Shown here piece after piece: positions 19,028 through 28,057 of a DNA stretch of 47,681 bases. The stretch is from Candidatus Choladousia intestinigallinarum (lineage in GTDB: Bacteria; Bacillota; Clostridia; Lachnospirales; Lachnospiraceae): assembly GCA_018712605.1 (NCBI GenBank), contig DVGR01000076.1:1-47681 (forward strand), given 5' to 3'. Position numbers and translations under genes: made by a program. The notes beneath the pieces were generated by a model. The model searched no databases. It saw only the letters and a list, made by a program, of their open reading frames with translations, and was not told where the DNA came from. Each line of letters opens with the position of its first letter. Position 1 is the stretch's first letter.

Positions 19028-20221
19028 TTATTCCTGAACTTCTGCCGCAGCGGTCGCCTCATGGCTTTCCGGCACGTTCTCCAGGTGTTTTCTTCCTCTG
19101 GTCAGAAGAATTCCCGCCACCAGGGCTGTGAAGGGCGCTACCGTAACCAAGCCGAAGCTACCCACCACAGTGTCCAGAATCTCCGAAGCCACATATTTAT
19201 AATTCAGAATGTGGTCAATGGGAGTTCCCTGTGCCATATAAACCATTAAAGAAGTGATATATCCCCCGGAATAAGCCAGCAGCAGAGTGGTAGTCATGGT
19301 TCCCATAGCCGCCCTGGCCACATGCATCCCAGAGATGGACGCTTCCTTCCAGGAAATATCCGGCTTCTTCTCAATGACCTCATGGACGGCAGAGGTAATA
19401 TCCACAGCAAGGTCTATCATGGCTCCCGAAGCCCCGATAAAAATACTGCTCATAAAGATGGCAGTCAAATCCAGATTCTGGAAACCGCTGTAGAGTAGCG
19501 ATTCTGAATCCGGCATTACAGCCCCGTGGATCTTAAACAAATCCGTAAAGAAAATCCCCAGCACGCAGGTGGTCATGATCCCCAGCAAAGCGCCCATGGA
19601 CGCAGTCAGCGTTCTTCGTTCAAATCCATATACGAAGAAAATAATCACCAGGGTAATAAACACAGTAATCAAAAGCCCGATCCAAACCGGAGAATATCCT
19701 CTCAGATAAGAAGGAACCAGGATCTTCCATATAGAAAGTATGGTAATTACAAAAGAAAAAAGAGCCAGAACTCCTTTTTTACCAGCTACTACAATTAAAA
19801 TTACCACAAAAGCCCCAAAAAGAACCACTTCCTTATCCAGCCTGAAGTGATCCGACATAACGCAGGAAGAGACCTCATCTCCATTGACGCTGATGCGCAC
19901 AAAGGCCTTATCCCCTTCCTGATAAATCTTGTCCTGCTCCAGGGAGCCGCTCAGAAAGTTCACTCCCGTAATCTCCTGGCCTTTAAAGGTTCCATTTTGG
20001 ATCACCATTTTGCAGGACTGTTCTCCTGACTGAATCATGCCGCTGGTGATAATCGCTGAATTATCTACTTCTGTTACCAGGCCGATGGCCCGCTCTGACC
20101 CCTGATAAATCAAGGCATCCTCAAAGCCAGTGGGTATGGCCATGAGGATGCCGATCAGTATAATACCGATAAGAATCATCAGGAGTGTTGATTTCTGTTT
20201 CTGGAAAAAAACACTCTTCAT
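19028..20221 (-). CDS. YibE/F family membrane protein
   Basis: 397 aa multi-TM; GASGAMIDLAVDITSAVHEVIEKKPDISWKEASISGMHVARAAMGTMTTTLLLAYSGGY. Confidence 0.9.
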   Translation of the reverse strand: MKSVFFQKQKSTLLMILIGIILIGILMAIPTGFEDALIYQGSERAIGLVTEVDNSAIITSGMIQSGEQSCKMVIQNGTFKGQEITGVNFLSGSLEQDKIYQEGDKAFVRISVNGDEVSSCVMSDHFRLDKEVVLFGAFVVILIVVAGKKGVLALFSFVITILSIWKILVPSYLRGYSPVWIGLLITVFITLVIIFFVYGFERRTLTASMGALLGIMTTCVLGIFFTDLFKIHGAVMPDSESLLYSGFQNLDLTAIFMSSIFIGASGAMIDLAVDITSAVHEVIEKKPDISWKEASISGMHVARAAMGTMTTTLLLAYSGGYITSLMVYMAQGTPIDHILNYKYVASEILDTVVGSFGLVTVAPFTALVAGILLTRGRKHLENVPESHEATAAAEVQE

Positions 20222-20236
20222 CTCAAAAATTTCCCC

Positions 20237-21805
20237 TTACTCTACTCCGGTCAGAGCCGCCAGTTTATGGAAGATCTCTGTATTATCATAATATCCGTCA
20301 AAGGTTTCACATCCAACGCCCTGTACAAGAACCTCTACCGGCAGTCCTGTATGGGCATAAGATCCAAAGTTGATTCCGCTCTTGTTGTTCAGAATATGAG
20401 TAATGGTAACTGTAAGGGGCTCATAGCTGCCGTATTTGATATACTCTTCCTGCCCGAACTCTTCCTCTTCTCCCGTTCTGGACATCGTAGTCTCATAAGC
20501 CTCCTGAAGCAGTTCATACTCATACTGTGTCATTTCCAGAGCTCCCTCGTTTGTTGACTCGGGATGCAGATCCGCACTGTCCTTCTGGTTGGAAGCTTCC
20601 TCCTGAGTTTCGGGAGCAGAAAGTCCAAAGAGCTCTGTCACATCCTGCATTACTGTCTCGAAATCCGTACCATTCTCTTTGTAGCCTGTTACGTAATCTG
20701 AATCAAACTTCGCATAGGAAATCTTCTGGGTGTTCATATTGGTAAGGAAGGTATCGTAATCTGTGCCAGCATATCCGATAGTCAGACCTCCGGTCTCATG
20801 GTCGCCGGTTACGATAATCAGCGTTTCATCGGGATGCTCGTTGTAGAATTCAACGGCCTCAGCCACCGCATTGTCCAGGGCAATGGTATCCTTGATGGTG
20901 GAAGCCGCATCGTTGGCATGGCATGCCCAGTCGATCTTGCCGCCCTCTACCATCATGAAAAAGCCTGTCTCATTATCCAGCACTTCGATTCCTTTTTCCA
21001 CATAATCAGCCAGGGCCCATTCTCCCTCCTGGCGGTCTACTTCGTAGGCCATTGCGTCACTGTCAGCCAGATGCTCGTCGATAACGATTGCTTTTCCAGA
21101 ATCCGCTGTAAGGGCCTCAGCCTCAGCCTGGGTTTTTACAACTGTGTAGCCAGCCTCCTGAGCCAGCTCATACAGATCCTGCTGGTCTTCCTCGCTTCCC
21201 GTTGGGCTTAAAAGGGCTCCGCCTGCGAAATAGTCAAAGTTGCTCTCGATCAGCTCAAGCCCGATCTCATAGTAGCTGTTTCTGGATGCCTGATGTGCAT
21301 AGAAAGCAGCCGGAGTCGCATGATTTAAGTTTACGCTGGTAAGAATACCGATCTTATAATCCTTCTGGGCTTTCAGCTTCTCCGCTATCGTCTCATATTC
21401 CTCTGTAAAATCTTCGCTGACATTGATGCTTCCGCTCCAGGTCTTGTTTCCAGTGGCAATAGAAGTAGCCGTAGAGGCAGAGTCCGGCGCAAAGGATGTA
21501 CTGTCATAGGTCTGCGCAGAACCTGCAATAGGGAAATTCATCATGGTGAGATTATTCTGGCTGCTCAGAACCGCTTTCTCTTCACCCTCTACCGTTACAG
21601 TCTCTCCGTTCTCTGCGTTAGCATTGGCGCTTAAGAAATAATTAGTCAACTGAACCTGGGGATAGCTCATTCCATCGCCGATAAACAGAAATACGTATTT
21701 GGGCACTCCTGCTGTCTCTGCGCCTTCCGCTGCCTGTACTCCTACAGTCATAGAAGACATTACCGTCATTGCTGCCAGCAGAGCTGCTGCCAATTTCTTT
21801 TTCAT
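20237..21805 (-). CDS. phoA: Secreted alkaline phosphatase
   Basis: Signal peptide MKKKLAAALLAAMTVMSSMTVGVQA; FLFIGDGMSYPQ, DSASTATSIATGNKT, VTGDHETGG, YAHTGLPVEVLVQG. Confidence 0.9.
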   Translation of the reverse strand: MKKKLAAALLAAMTVMSSMTVGVQAAEGAETAGVPKYVFLFIGDGMSYPQVQLTNYFLSANANAENGETVTVEGEEKAVLSSQNNLTMMNFPIAGSAQTYDSTSFAPDSASTATSIATGNKTWSGSINVSEDFTEEYETIAEKLKAQKDYKIGILTSVNLNHATPAAFYAHQASRNSYYEIGLELIESNFDYFAGGALLSPTGSEEDQQDLYELAQEAGYTVVKTQAEAEALTADSGKAIVIDEHLADSDAMAYEVDRQEGEWALADYVEKGIEVLDNETGFFMMVEGGKIDWACHANDAASTIKDTIALDNAVAEAVEFYNEHPDETLIIVTGDHETGGLTIGYAGTDYDTFLTNMNTQKISYAKFDSDYVTGYKENGTDFETVMQDVTELFGLSAPETQEEASNQKDSADLHPESTNEGALEMTQYEYELLQEAYETTMSRTGEEEEFGQEEYIKYGSYEPLTVTITHILNNKSGINFGSYAHTGLPVEVLVQGVGCETFDGYYDNTEIFHKLAALTGVE

Positions 21806-21954
21806 ATACTTTTTCCTCCAACTAAAATTGTTTTCGCACCGCAATCCTTTATCGTATCCAGCGGATTACTGCGCTGTTTCCGAAAAAAATTTTAGCCGGC
21901 CAATGTAAAAATCAAAAGACCCGGTTCGTAAAAATCTGGTAAATATTGAATAAG

Positions 21955-21983
21955 TTGACACTGATGTTAAATTACACTATAAT
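21955..21983 (+). promoter_or_regulatory. Consensus sigma-A promoter upstream of the rpiR remnant
   Basis: TTGACA-17 nt (CTGATGTTAAATTACAC)-TATAAT. Confidence 0.75.
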
Positions 21984-22043
21984 TAAAAATACTTTTGGAA
22001 ACTTTATAAACGATAAATTTTTTCTTCTTCTGGAGGTGAGTTT

Positions 22044-22558
22044 ATGCCTGGCAAGGATCACGTCTTAGACCTTATACGCTCCCACCTGGACGAAATGTTT
22101 CCTGCTGAGCGGAAGGCCGCCGAATATATTTTGGAGCATCCCGAAAACACTTCACGGATTAATATTACAGAGCTGGCAGAATTAAGCGGCAGCAGTGATG
22201 CCACTGTCATCCGCATGTGCAAACGCCTGGGCTTTACCGGGTTTTGCAGCAAAGCTCTTCGCCAGAGACATGATCGGCCTGCAGTTCCAGACAGGTAATT
22301 CAGGGGATGGAGCTGGCGAAAAACCGTGGAATGCAGGTCATAGCGCTGACCCATTCCTCCCGGAGTTCCGCCGCAGAGGCAGCAGATTACTATCTGCTGA
22401 CCTACCCGGCAGTTCCCCTCTTTTCAAATTACGGCATCGCCAGCCACCTTTTGGACCATGCGGTCATTGATATGCTTTTATATCTGACCGCCCACCGGCT
22501 GAACCGGCGAGATGTCCCGGATCAGATGGAGTTCCTCTACTCAGAATACAAGCTTTAA
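22044..22558 (+). pseudogene. RpiR/MurR-family regulator with internal deletion/frameshift
   Basis: N-terminal HTH_6 (MPGKDHVLDLIRSHLDEMFPAERKAAEYILEHPENTSRINITELAELSGSSDATVIRMCKRLGFTGF) stops after 84 aa; SIS C-terminal half resumes in another frame (SSRQVIQGMELAKNRGMQVIALTHSSRSSAAEAADYYLLT...). Confidence 0.85.
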
Positions 22559-24009
22559 AGCTCCAGGCATTCTCCGTCTTTGCTGTACGTGATGCTGTAG
22601 GACAGCTTCTCAAAGTCTGCCGTAAGCTGCGCAAATTCCTCTCCTTTGCTCCAGCGGATTCCCAGAGTATGCTCATCCGTGTTCAGCAGTTCAAACTCTC
22701 CGTCAAAAGCGGGATGGGAATTTCTGAATTTCATCAGCTCATTCATCTTCTGCACCACCGGACGCTTGAACTCTTCTTCGATCTCATCCAGCTTATAATA
22801 ATGGCGGTTGATATCCCTGGACTGCAGCGTAGTGTTGTAGAACTCATAGTCGTTCCGCCCCGCAAACAGCCCCACATAGTATACCTGAGGAATACCCGGC
22901 GCAAAGAACTGCACCGCTCTGGCCATGAGATAGCGCACATCTTCTCCCCCCAGAGCGTCATAGTAGGTACAGCAAATCTGGTACGTATCAAACTTGGAGA
23001 AATTCACCTGGGCGTCCTGGCGCATATGGATATCCATAATACCCGGGTTGGCATCAAAAACTTTCTTTTTCGTCTCCAGAACTTCTTCATCCGGCATCAG
23101 GTAGCGGACATCCACCACTCCGATGCCATCGTGGGTGTCCAGCGTAGTGAACTGTTTTCTGGGACAGAGCTTCAGCCAGTTCTTCAGATACAGGGTTCTC
23201 CCAAAATACACTGCGTTCAGCAGGAGCATGGGAAGCTGGAAGTCATACGTATACACGTCTTTTTCTTCCAGTTTTTTCTGTATAAAATAGTTCTCATGGA
23301 TTTCCGGCAGGATTTCCGTGCCCGTCCCTTCCAGAATCTCCTGGCACTGGCGGATCAGCTCCCAGATCTCCGGCTCAATGAAAAAGCATCTGGTATCTTC
23401 CCGCTTGGTAGCGTAAGCCAGTGCGTCCAGGCGGATCAGGGAGGCGCCGTGGCTGCTGAAAAAGAGCAGCTTCTCCCGCAGGTACTCTTTGGCTTTCTCT
23501 GATCCAAGGCAGTTTATGTCAATCTGCTCTTCACTGAAAGTACACCACAGTTTCTCCCGGCTTCCGTCCGCAAATTCAGCTTCGATATACGGCAGCGGAC
23601 GCCTGAGATAGATCTTGGCAATCTGCTCCTCCGTTGGCTCGCCATTTTTCCAGAAATCCTTAAACCGGATAAAGAAATCCCGGTACTCAGAGTCGTCCTT
23701 CTTCTCAAGGAAATCCTTATAAATCTCGCTCTTTGCAGAAATATGGTTAATCATGTAGTCGTACATCAGGTAATACTTCTCTGACAGCTTCTCTATATCC
23801 TCCCAGCTTCCAAACTGAGGATCTACCACATCATAGGTGACAGGGGCAAATCCACGATCTGCGGAAGAAGGAAAGAAAGGCAGAATATGGAGCCCGTATA
23901 CCGCTCCCTCCAGATACTTTTCCAAAACAGTCTGCAGGTCCTTCAGGTTATCACCCAGGCTGTCTGCATAAGTGATCAGCATAATTTTGTTTGACACTTC
24001 TTTGTTCAT
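22555..24009 (-). CDS. GH13 sucrose phosphorylase-like enzyme
   Basis: 484 aa; LHILPFFPSSADRGFAPVTYDVVDPQFGSWEDI, QIDINCLGSEKAKEYL, LIRLDALAYATK, TLDTHDGIGVVDVR, PGIPQVYYVGLFAGRND. Substrate not certain. Confidence 0.85.
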   Translation of the reverse strand: MNKEVSNKIMLITYADSLGDNLKDLQTVLEKYLEGAVYGLHILPFFPSSADRGFAPVTYDVVDPQFGSWEDIEKLSEKYYLMYDYMINHISAKSEIYKDFLEKKDDSEYRDFFIRFKDFWKNGEPTEEQIAKIYLRRPLPYIEAEFADGSREKLWCTFSEEQIDINCLGSEKAKEYLREKLLFFSSHGASLIRLDALAYATKREDTRCFFIEPEIWELIRQCQEILEGTGTEILPEIHENYFIQKKLEEKDVYTYDFQLPMLLLNAVYFGRTLYLKNWLKLCPRKQFTTLDTHDGIGVVDVRYLMPDEEVLETKKKVFDANPGIMDIHMRQDAQVNFSKFDTYQICCTYYDALGGEDVRYLMARAVQFFAPGIPQVYYVGLFAGRNDYEFYNTTLQSRDINRHYYKLDEIEEEFKRPVVQKMNELMKFRNSHPAFDGEFELLNTDEHTLGIRWSKGEEFAQLTADFEKLSYSITYSKDGECLEL

Positions 24010-24132
24010 TTTCTGACCTCCGGCTCTGTATTTTGTTTTTCTAAGAGTTACACTGGGGCAACTGCATTTTCTCTATCCTATCATTATTCTCCCGGGGGAT
24101 CAATACATAAAAAAGAAGTAAAAATATAAAGA

Positions 24133-24354
24133 TCACATACTCTCCGCAATGGCCTTCAGGTTCGCAAGCCCCTCCACCGCCAGGGCCTCTCCGCTCTCCG
24201 CCAGCTTTCTCCAGATGGCGCAGTTTCCCGCCAGCTCTTCAAACTTGGGATCAAAGGATTCAATGACCAAAGGCCCGTCATATCCGATATCATGAACAGC
24301 CTGGAAGAATTCCCTGAAGGGAACCAGACCTGTTCCTGGAATGCCCCGGTCTAA
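24133..24354 (-). pseudogene. C-terminal remnant of a sugar-phosphate isomerase/epimerase (xylose isomerase-like TIM barrel)
   Basis: Minus-strand reading DRGIPGTGLVPFREFFQAVHDIGYDGPLVIESFDPKFEELAGNCAIWRKLAESGEALAVEGLANLKAIAESM*; lacks the N-terminal part and a start. Confidence 0.8.
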
Positions 24355-24398
24355 AACAGGCAGGCAGCGATGCTCTCTCCGCCATCGCTGCCTGCCTG
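24353..24398 (-). terminator. Terminator of the ribulokinase gene
   Basis: Minus strand CAGGCAGGCAGCGATG-loop-CATCGCTGCCTGCCTG followed by TTTTAG; 16-bp perfect stem. Confidence 0.82.
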
Positions 24399-24437
24399 TC
24401 TTCTCGTAAATCGGTATGCCGTATCCTTTAAAAAATC

Positions 24438-26105
24438 CTAAATGCCGCTCTTCAGTTCCAAAAGCCTGGCCATAACAGAATTTCTTCCCGGATCGAACAT
24501 TCCGGAAAGCTCCTTGTAAAGGCCGTAGAGCTCATGATAGATCTTTCCGTTCTCTTCGTCAGGAATATATGCCTTCTCATGTATGTGGCTCATCCTCTCT
24601 ACAGCTTCTCCCAGAGTGTCATACCCCCCTTTGGCAGCTCCCGCCGCCACTGAGGCGTAGATGGCAGAGCCTACCGCCGCCGTCTGCTCCGTAGCTGATA
24701 CCCGGATCTTCTTCCCCAGCACGTCCGCATAGATCTGCAGGAACAGAGGATTCTTCTCCGCAATGCCGCCGCTGGCGATAATCTCCCCGATCTGGGCTCC
24801 CGCCTCCTCATACAAATCTATGATTCTCCTGGTTCCAAAAGCCGTAGCCTCGATCAAAGCCCTGTAAATTTCCTCCGGCTTCGTCCCCAGAGTGCATCCT
24901 GTCAGCACTCCTGAGAGGCGGCCGTCCACAAAGGGCGTCTTATTGCCGTTCCACCAGTCAAGGGCTACCAGCCCGCTCTGTCCCGGCCTTAATTCCCCTG
25001 CCTTTTTCGTCAGATAAGAATGCAGGTTCATCCCCAGCTCTTCAGCCGCCTTCGCACAGGACTCCGGCGCCGCCTGATCCACAAACCAGCCCAGCATATC
25101 TCCTACTGCGGCAAGGCCTGACTCCAGAGCATAATAGCCCGGAACAATTCCTCCTTTAATGCCGCTTACCACTCCGTCCCTGGCAAAGGGCTTTTCTGAG
25201 AGGGCCAGAAGAACGCTGGAGGTGCCTACTACCATCATCATCTGATCTTTCCTGGAGACGCCGCTTCCAGGAAGCCCTGAATGGGAATCAATCACCGCCG
25301 GCGCCACTGTGATTCCCTCTGGCAGTCCCAGCTTTCCGGCCCACTCCCTGGTCAGGAAGCCCGCCGGCTGCCCCATAAGGGCCATCTCTCCCCGAAGCTT
25401 CGTCTCTCCTATGTTTTCCAGCTCAGGATGAAGCTGGCGGAGAAATTCTTTATCGGGATATCCGCTCTCCGGCAGCCACATAGCCTTGTACCCGGCCATA
25501 TTTCCTGAACGCCGCCCTTCTCCCGTGAGGGTCTGAGTCAGCCAATCCCCTGCTTCCAGGATCTGGTCTGCCCTGCGGTAAATCTCCGGATCCTCTTCTA
25601 CCATCTGCAGCACCTTTGGCAGGAGAAGCTCTGATGAAATCTTCCCGCCATAGCGGATTCCCTGAAGCTCCCCTCTCTCTTCCAACACCAGATTGATCCG
25701 GTCTGCCTGTGGCTGGGCCGCATGGTGCTTCCAAAGCTTGGCATATGCGTGAGGGCGTCCTTCATATTCTTTCAGGCAGCACAGGGGGGTTCCCGCTTCA
25801 TCCACCGGAAGTATGGTACAGGACGTGAAGTCAATCCCAATTCCTACTACTGCATTTTTCAAATCTTCCCTGCCTTCCATAACGGACCTGACTGTCTCCG
25901 TCATGGCAAGAATATAATCCTCGGGATGCTCCAGAGCCCAGTTAGCTCCCAGCTTCGTACTGCCGTCGGGCAGCACCCGATCCATCACCTGATGAGGATA
26001 CGGCTTCACCGCCGTGGCCTCCACCCGGCCGTCCTGGCAGCACACCAGCACCGCTCTGGCCGAAAGGGTTCCATAATCCAGTCCAATCACATATGTATTT
26101 TCCAT
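24438..26105 (-). CDS. araB: Ribulokinase (FGGY family)
   Basis: MENTYVIGLDYGTLSARAVLV, GIGIDFTSCTILPVDEAGTPL, ALDWWNGNKTPFVDGRLSGVLTG. Confidence 0.85.
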   Translation of the reverse strand: MENTYVIGLDYGTLSARAVLVCCQDGRVEATAVKPYPHQVMDRVLPDGSTKLGANWALEHPEDYILAMTETVRSVMEGREDLKNAVVGIGIDFTSCTILPVDEAGTPLCCLKEYEGRPHAYAKLWKHHAAQPQADRINLVLEERGELQGIRYGGKISSELLLPKVLQMVEEDPEIYRRADQILEAGDWLTQTLTGEGRRSGNMAGYKAMWLPESGYPDKEFLRQLHPELENIGETKLRGEMALMGQPAGFLTREWAGKLGLPEGITVAPAVIDSHSGLPGSGVSRKDQMMMVVGTSSVLLALSEKPFARDGVVSGIKGGIVPGYYALESGLAAVGDMLGWFVDQAAPESCAKAAEELGMNLHSYLTKKAGELRPGQSGLVALDWWNGNKTPFVDGRLSGVLTGCTLGTKPEEIYRALIEATAFGTRRIIDLYEEAGAQIGEIIASGGIAEKNPLFLQIYADVLGKKIRVSATEQTAAVGSAIYASVAAGAAKGGYDTLGEAVERMSHIHEKAYIPDEENGKIYHELYGLYKELSGMFDPGRNSVMARLLELKSGI

Positions 26106-26173
26106 CCCCTGTACCTCCTGTCTCTCTGTCTCGTCCTTGGCCAAAAGAGCCGGCCCGAAAGATCTTTTAAAAA

Positions 26174-26212
26174 GGGGCTGCCGCATGAAACTAATATGCG
26201 ACAGCCCCTTCT
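26174..26212 (-). terminator. Terminator of the infC-rpmI-rplT operon
   Basis: Minus strand GGGGCTGTCGCAT...ATGCGGCAGCCCC followed by TTTTT. Confidence 0.8.
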
Positions 26213-26224
26213 AACACCATCTAT

Positions 26225-26581
26225 TTATGCCAGCTTAGTCTTTGCCAGCTCAGCCAGTGTGGTAAATCCGGCTGCATCATTTACTGCCATGTCTGCCAGC
26301 ACTTTGCGGTTCAGTTCCACGCCTGCCAGCTTCAGTCCGTACATAAAACGGCTGTAGGAAAGACCGTTCAGACGAGCTGCTGCGTTAATACGAGCAATCC
26401 AAAGCTGTCTGTACTGACGCTTCTTCTGCTTTCTTCCTGCGTATGCGCTGGTAAGAGCACGCATTACAGACTGCTTTGCGATGCGGTACTGTTTGGATCT
26501 TGCGCCTCTATATCCTTTTGCCAGTTTTAATACCCGGTTATGTTTCTTCTTAGCGTTCATGCCGCCTTTAATTCTTGCCAT
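26225..26581 (-). CDS. rplT: 50S ribosomal protein L20
   Basis: [43 protein letters not shown]. Confidence 0.98.
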   Translation of the reverse strand: MARIKGGMNAKKKHNRVLKLAKGYRGARSKQYRIAKQSVMRALTSAYAGRKQKKRQYRQLWIARINAAARLNGLSYSRFMYGLKLAGVELNRKVLADMAVNDAAGFTTLAELAKTKLA

Positions 26582-26606
26582 GTCTTATTTCCTCCTTCGC
26601 CTGTTC

Positions 26607-26804
26607 TTATAAATACGGTAAAATCTTCTTCATGTTCTGAGCATTGGTAGAATCGGTAATCGCTGCCTTTCTCAGATTTCTCTTTCTCTTGGTAGACTTT
26701 TTGGTTAAGATATGGCTTTTATAAGCTTTGCTTCTCTTTAATAAACCTGTTCCTGTCTTTTTGAAGCGTTTTGCAGCTGCTCTGCTGGTTTTCATTTTCG
26801 GCAT
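26607..26804 (-). CDS. rpmI: 50S ribosomal protein L35
   Basis: [33 protein letters not shown]. Confidence 0.98.
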   Translation of the reverse strand: MPKMKTSRAAAKRFKKTGTGLLKRSKAYKSHILTKKSTKRKRNLRKAAITDSTNAQNMKKILPYL

Positions 26805-26831
26805 CTCAATGTTCCTCCTTATTTAAAATAG

Positions 26832-27338
26832 TCAGCGTTTCTCTCCCAAAAATATAGTCAGGCTTCTGCCTTCCTGTTTAATCGGCTTGTCAATGACCGC
26901 AATGTCCTCAAGCTGCTTGGCAAAATCCTCCAGAATATGCCTGCTGGCCTGCATATGCGCCATCTCCCTGCCTCTGAAACGCAGTGTTACCTTTACCTTG
27001 TTTCCCTTTGTGATAAACTTTCTGGCATTGTTTATCTTGGTATTCAGGTCGTTTACATCAATGTTTGGCGACAGCCGGACTTCTTTGATCTCAATGATCT
27101 TCTGCTTTTTCCTGGCTTCTTTTTCTTTCCTTGCCAGCTCATAACGATACTTTCCGTAATCGATGATCTTGCAGACCGGCGGTTTGGCCGTCGGCGCGAT
27201 TTTAACAAGGTCAAGCTCTGCCTCCCTCGCAAGCTTCATCGCATCTCTCGCTGACATGATTCCAAGCTGCTCTCCGTTCTCACCAATTACTCGGACCTCC
27301 CGATCCCGGATTTGTTCGTTAATCATTAATTCGCTAAT
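26832..27338 (-). CDS. infC: Translation initiation factor IF-3, probable AUU start
   Basis: ISELMINEQIRDREVRVIGENGEQLGIMSARDAMKLA. GGAGG lies 9 nt upstream of ATT (27336-27338); the ATG at 27356 overlaps the Shine-Dalgarno. Confidence 0.95.
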   Translation of the reverse strand: MSELMINEQIRDREVRVIGENGEQLGIMSARDAMKLAREAELDLVKIAPTAKPPVCKIIDYGKYRYELARKEKEARKKQKIIEIKEVRLSPNIDVNDLNTKINNARKFITKGNKVKVTLRFRGREMAHMQASRHILEDFAKQLEDIAVIDKPIKQEGRSLTIFLGEKR

Positions 27339-27404
27339 TGTACTGCACCTCCACACATTGATACAACAGAAGACCCCTCATATAGTCTTCGCATTGTCCC
27401 GAAT

Positions 27405-27590
27405 AAAAAAGTGGATAACATAGTTATCCACTTAATCTCACATTAAGAAACCTCGTTCCGCCATGCCTTTCTCTGCATGACCGGAACACTTCTGTCTCCA
27501 ATATAAACCGCTGGTCACTGCCTTACGTGCCAGGGTGAGAGTGGATACTCTGCTTTCCTGTTAATCATACCTTTGTAAGATTAGCACATA
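27405..27590 (-). ncRNA. L20-type ribosomal leader / attenuator
   Basis: Upstream of infC-rpmI-rplT; terminator AAGTGGATAAC-TA-TG-TTATCCACTT-TTTTATT, with upstream GTATCCACTCTCACC able to pair with GTGAG...AGTGGATA. Confidence 0.78.
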
Positions 27591-27625
27591 AGGCTGTTCT
27601 TGTCAACGACTTTTTCGCAGGTCCT

Positions 27626-27937
27626 TTAATCCTGGAAGGTGACGCACTCTGTCTCTTCACAGCGGCAGGCCGCAGCCCCGGAAATGTCCACATGGCTGGC
27701 ATGGCACTGACACTCCTTGTTATACTTACAATTTCTGGCCTCGCAGTCAATCTTAATCTCCATAGAAGGCGACCCCATGGAACTCTTCATGCTCTCGATC
27801 TTTCTCTCCTGAAAGCTTTCACAGCAGGTATCCTGACAGACCGACGCATTGGCGCCTCCCACCCGGATATCTCCTCTGCTGCAGTACATGGCGTTGTTGT
27901 AGACACAATTCTGTGCAGAACATACTAAAGCCGGCAT
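27626..27937 (-). CDS. Cys-rich DUF1540 protein (two repeats)
   Basis: CSAQNCVYNNAMYCSRGDIRVGGANASVCQDTCCESF and CEARNCKYNKECQCHASHVDISGAAACRCEETECVTF. Confidence 0.85.
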   Translation of the reverse strand: MPALVCSAQNCVYNNAMYCSRGDIRVGGANASVCQDTCCESFQERKIESMKSSMGSPSMEIKIDCEARNCKYNKECQCHASHVDISGAAACRCEETECVTFQD

Positions 27938-28057
27938 CCTACTACCTCCTTTTTTTATGCTGAAACCGGCGGCCTCCCTTGTACAGGAAAGCCGCATCTT
28001 CTGTTCCATAAGGTAGTATCTGCAGTTTTTGAAATCTTATTCAGGCATTGCCGGATT

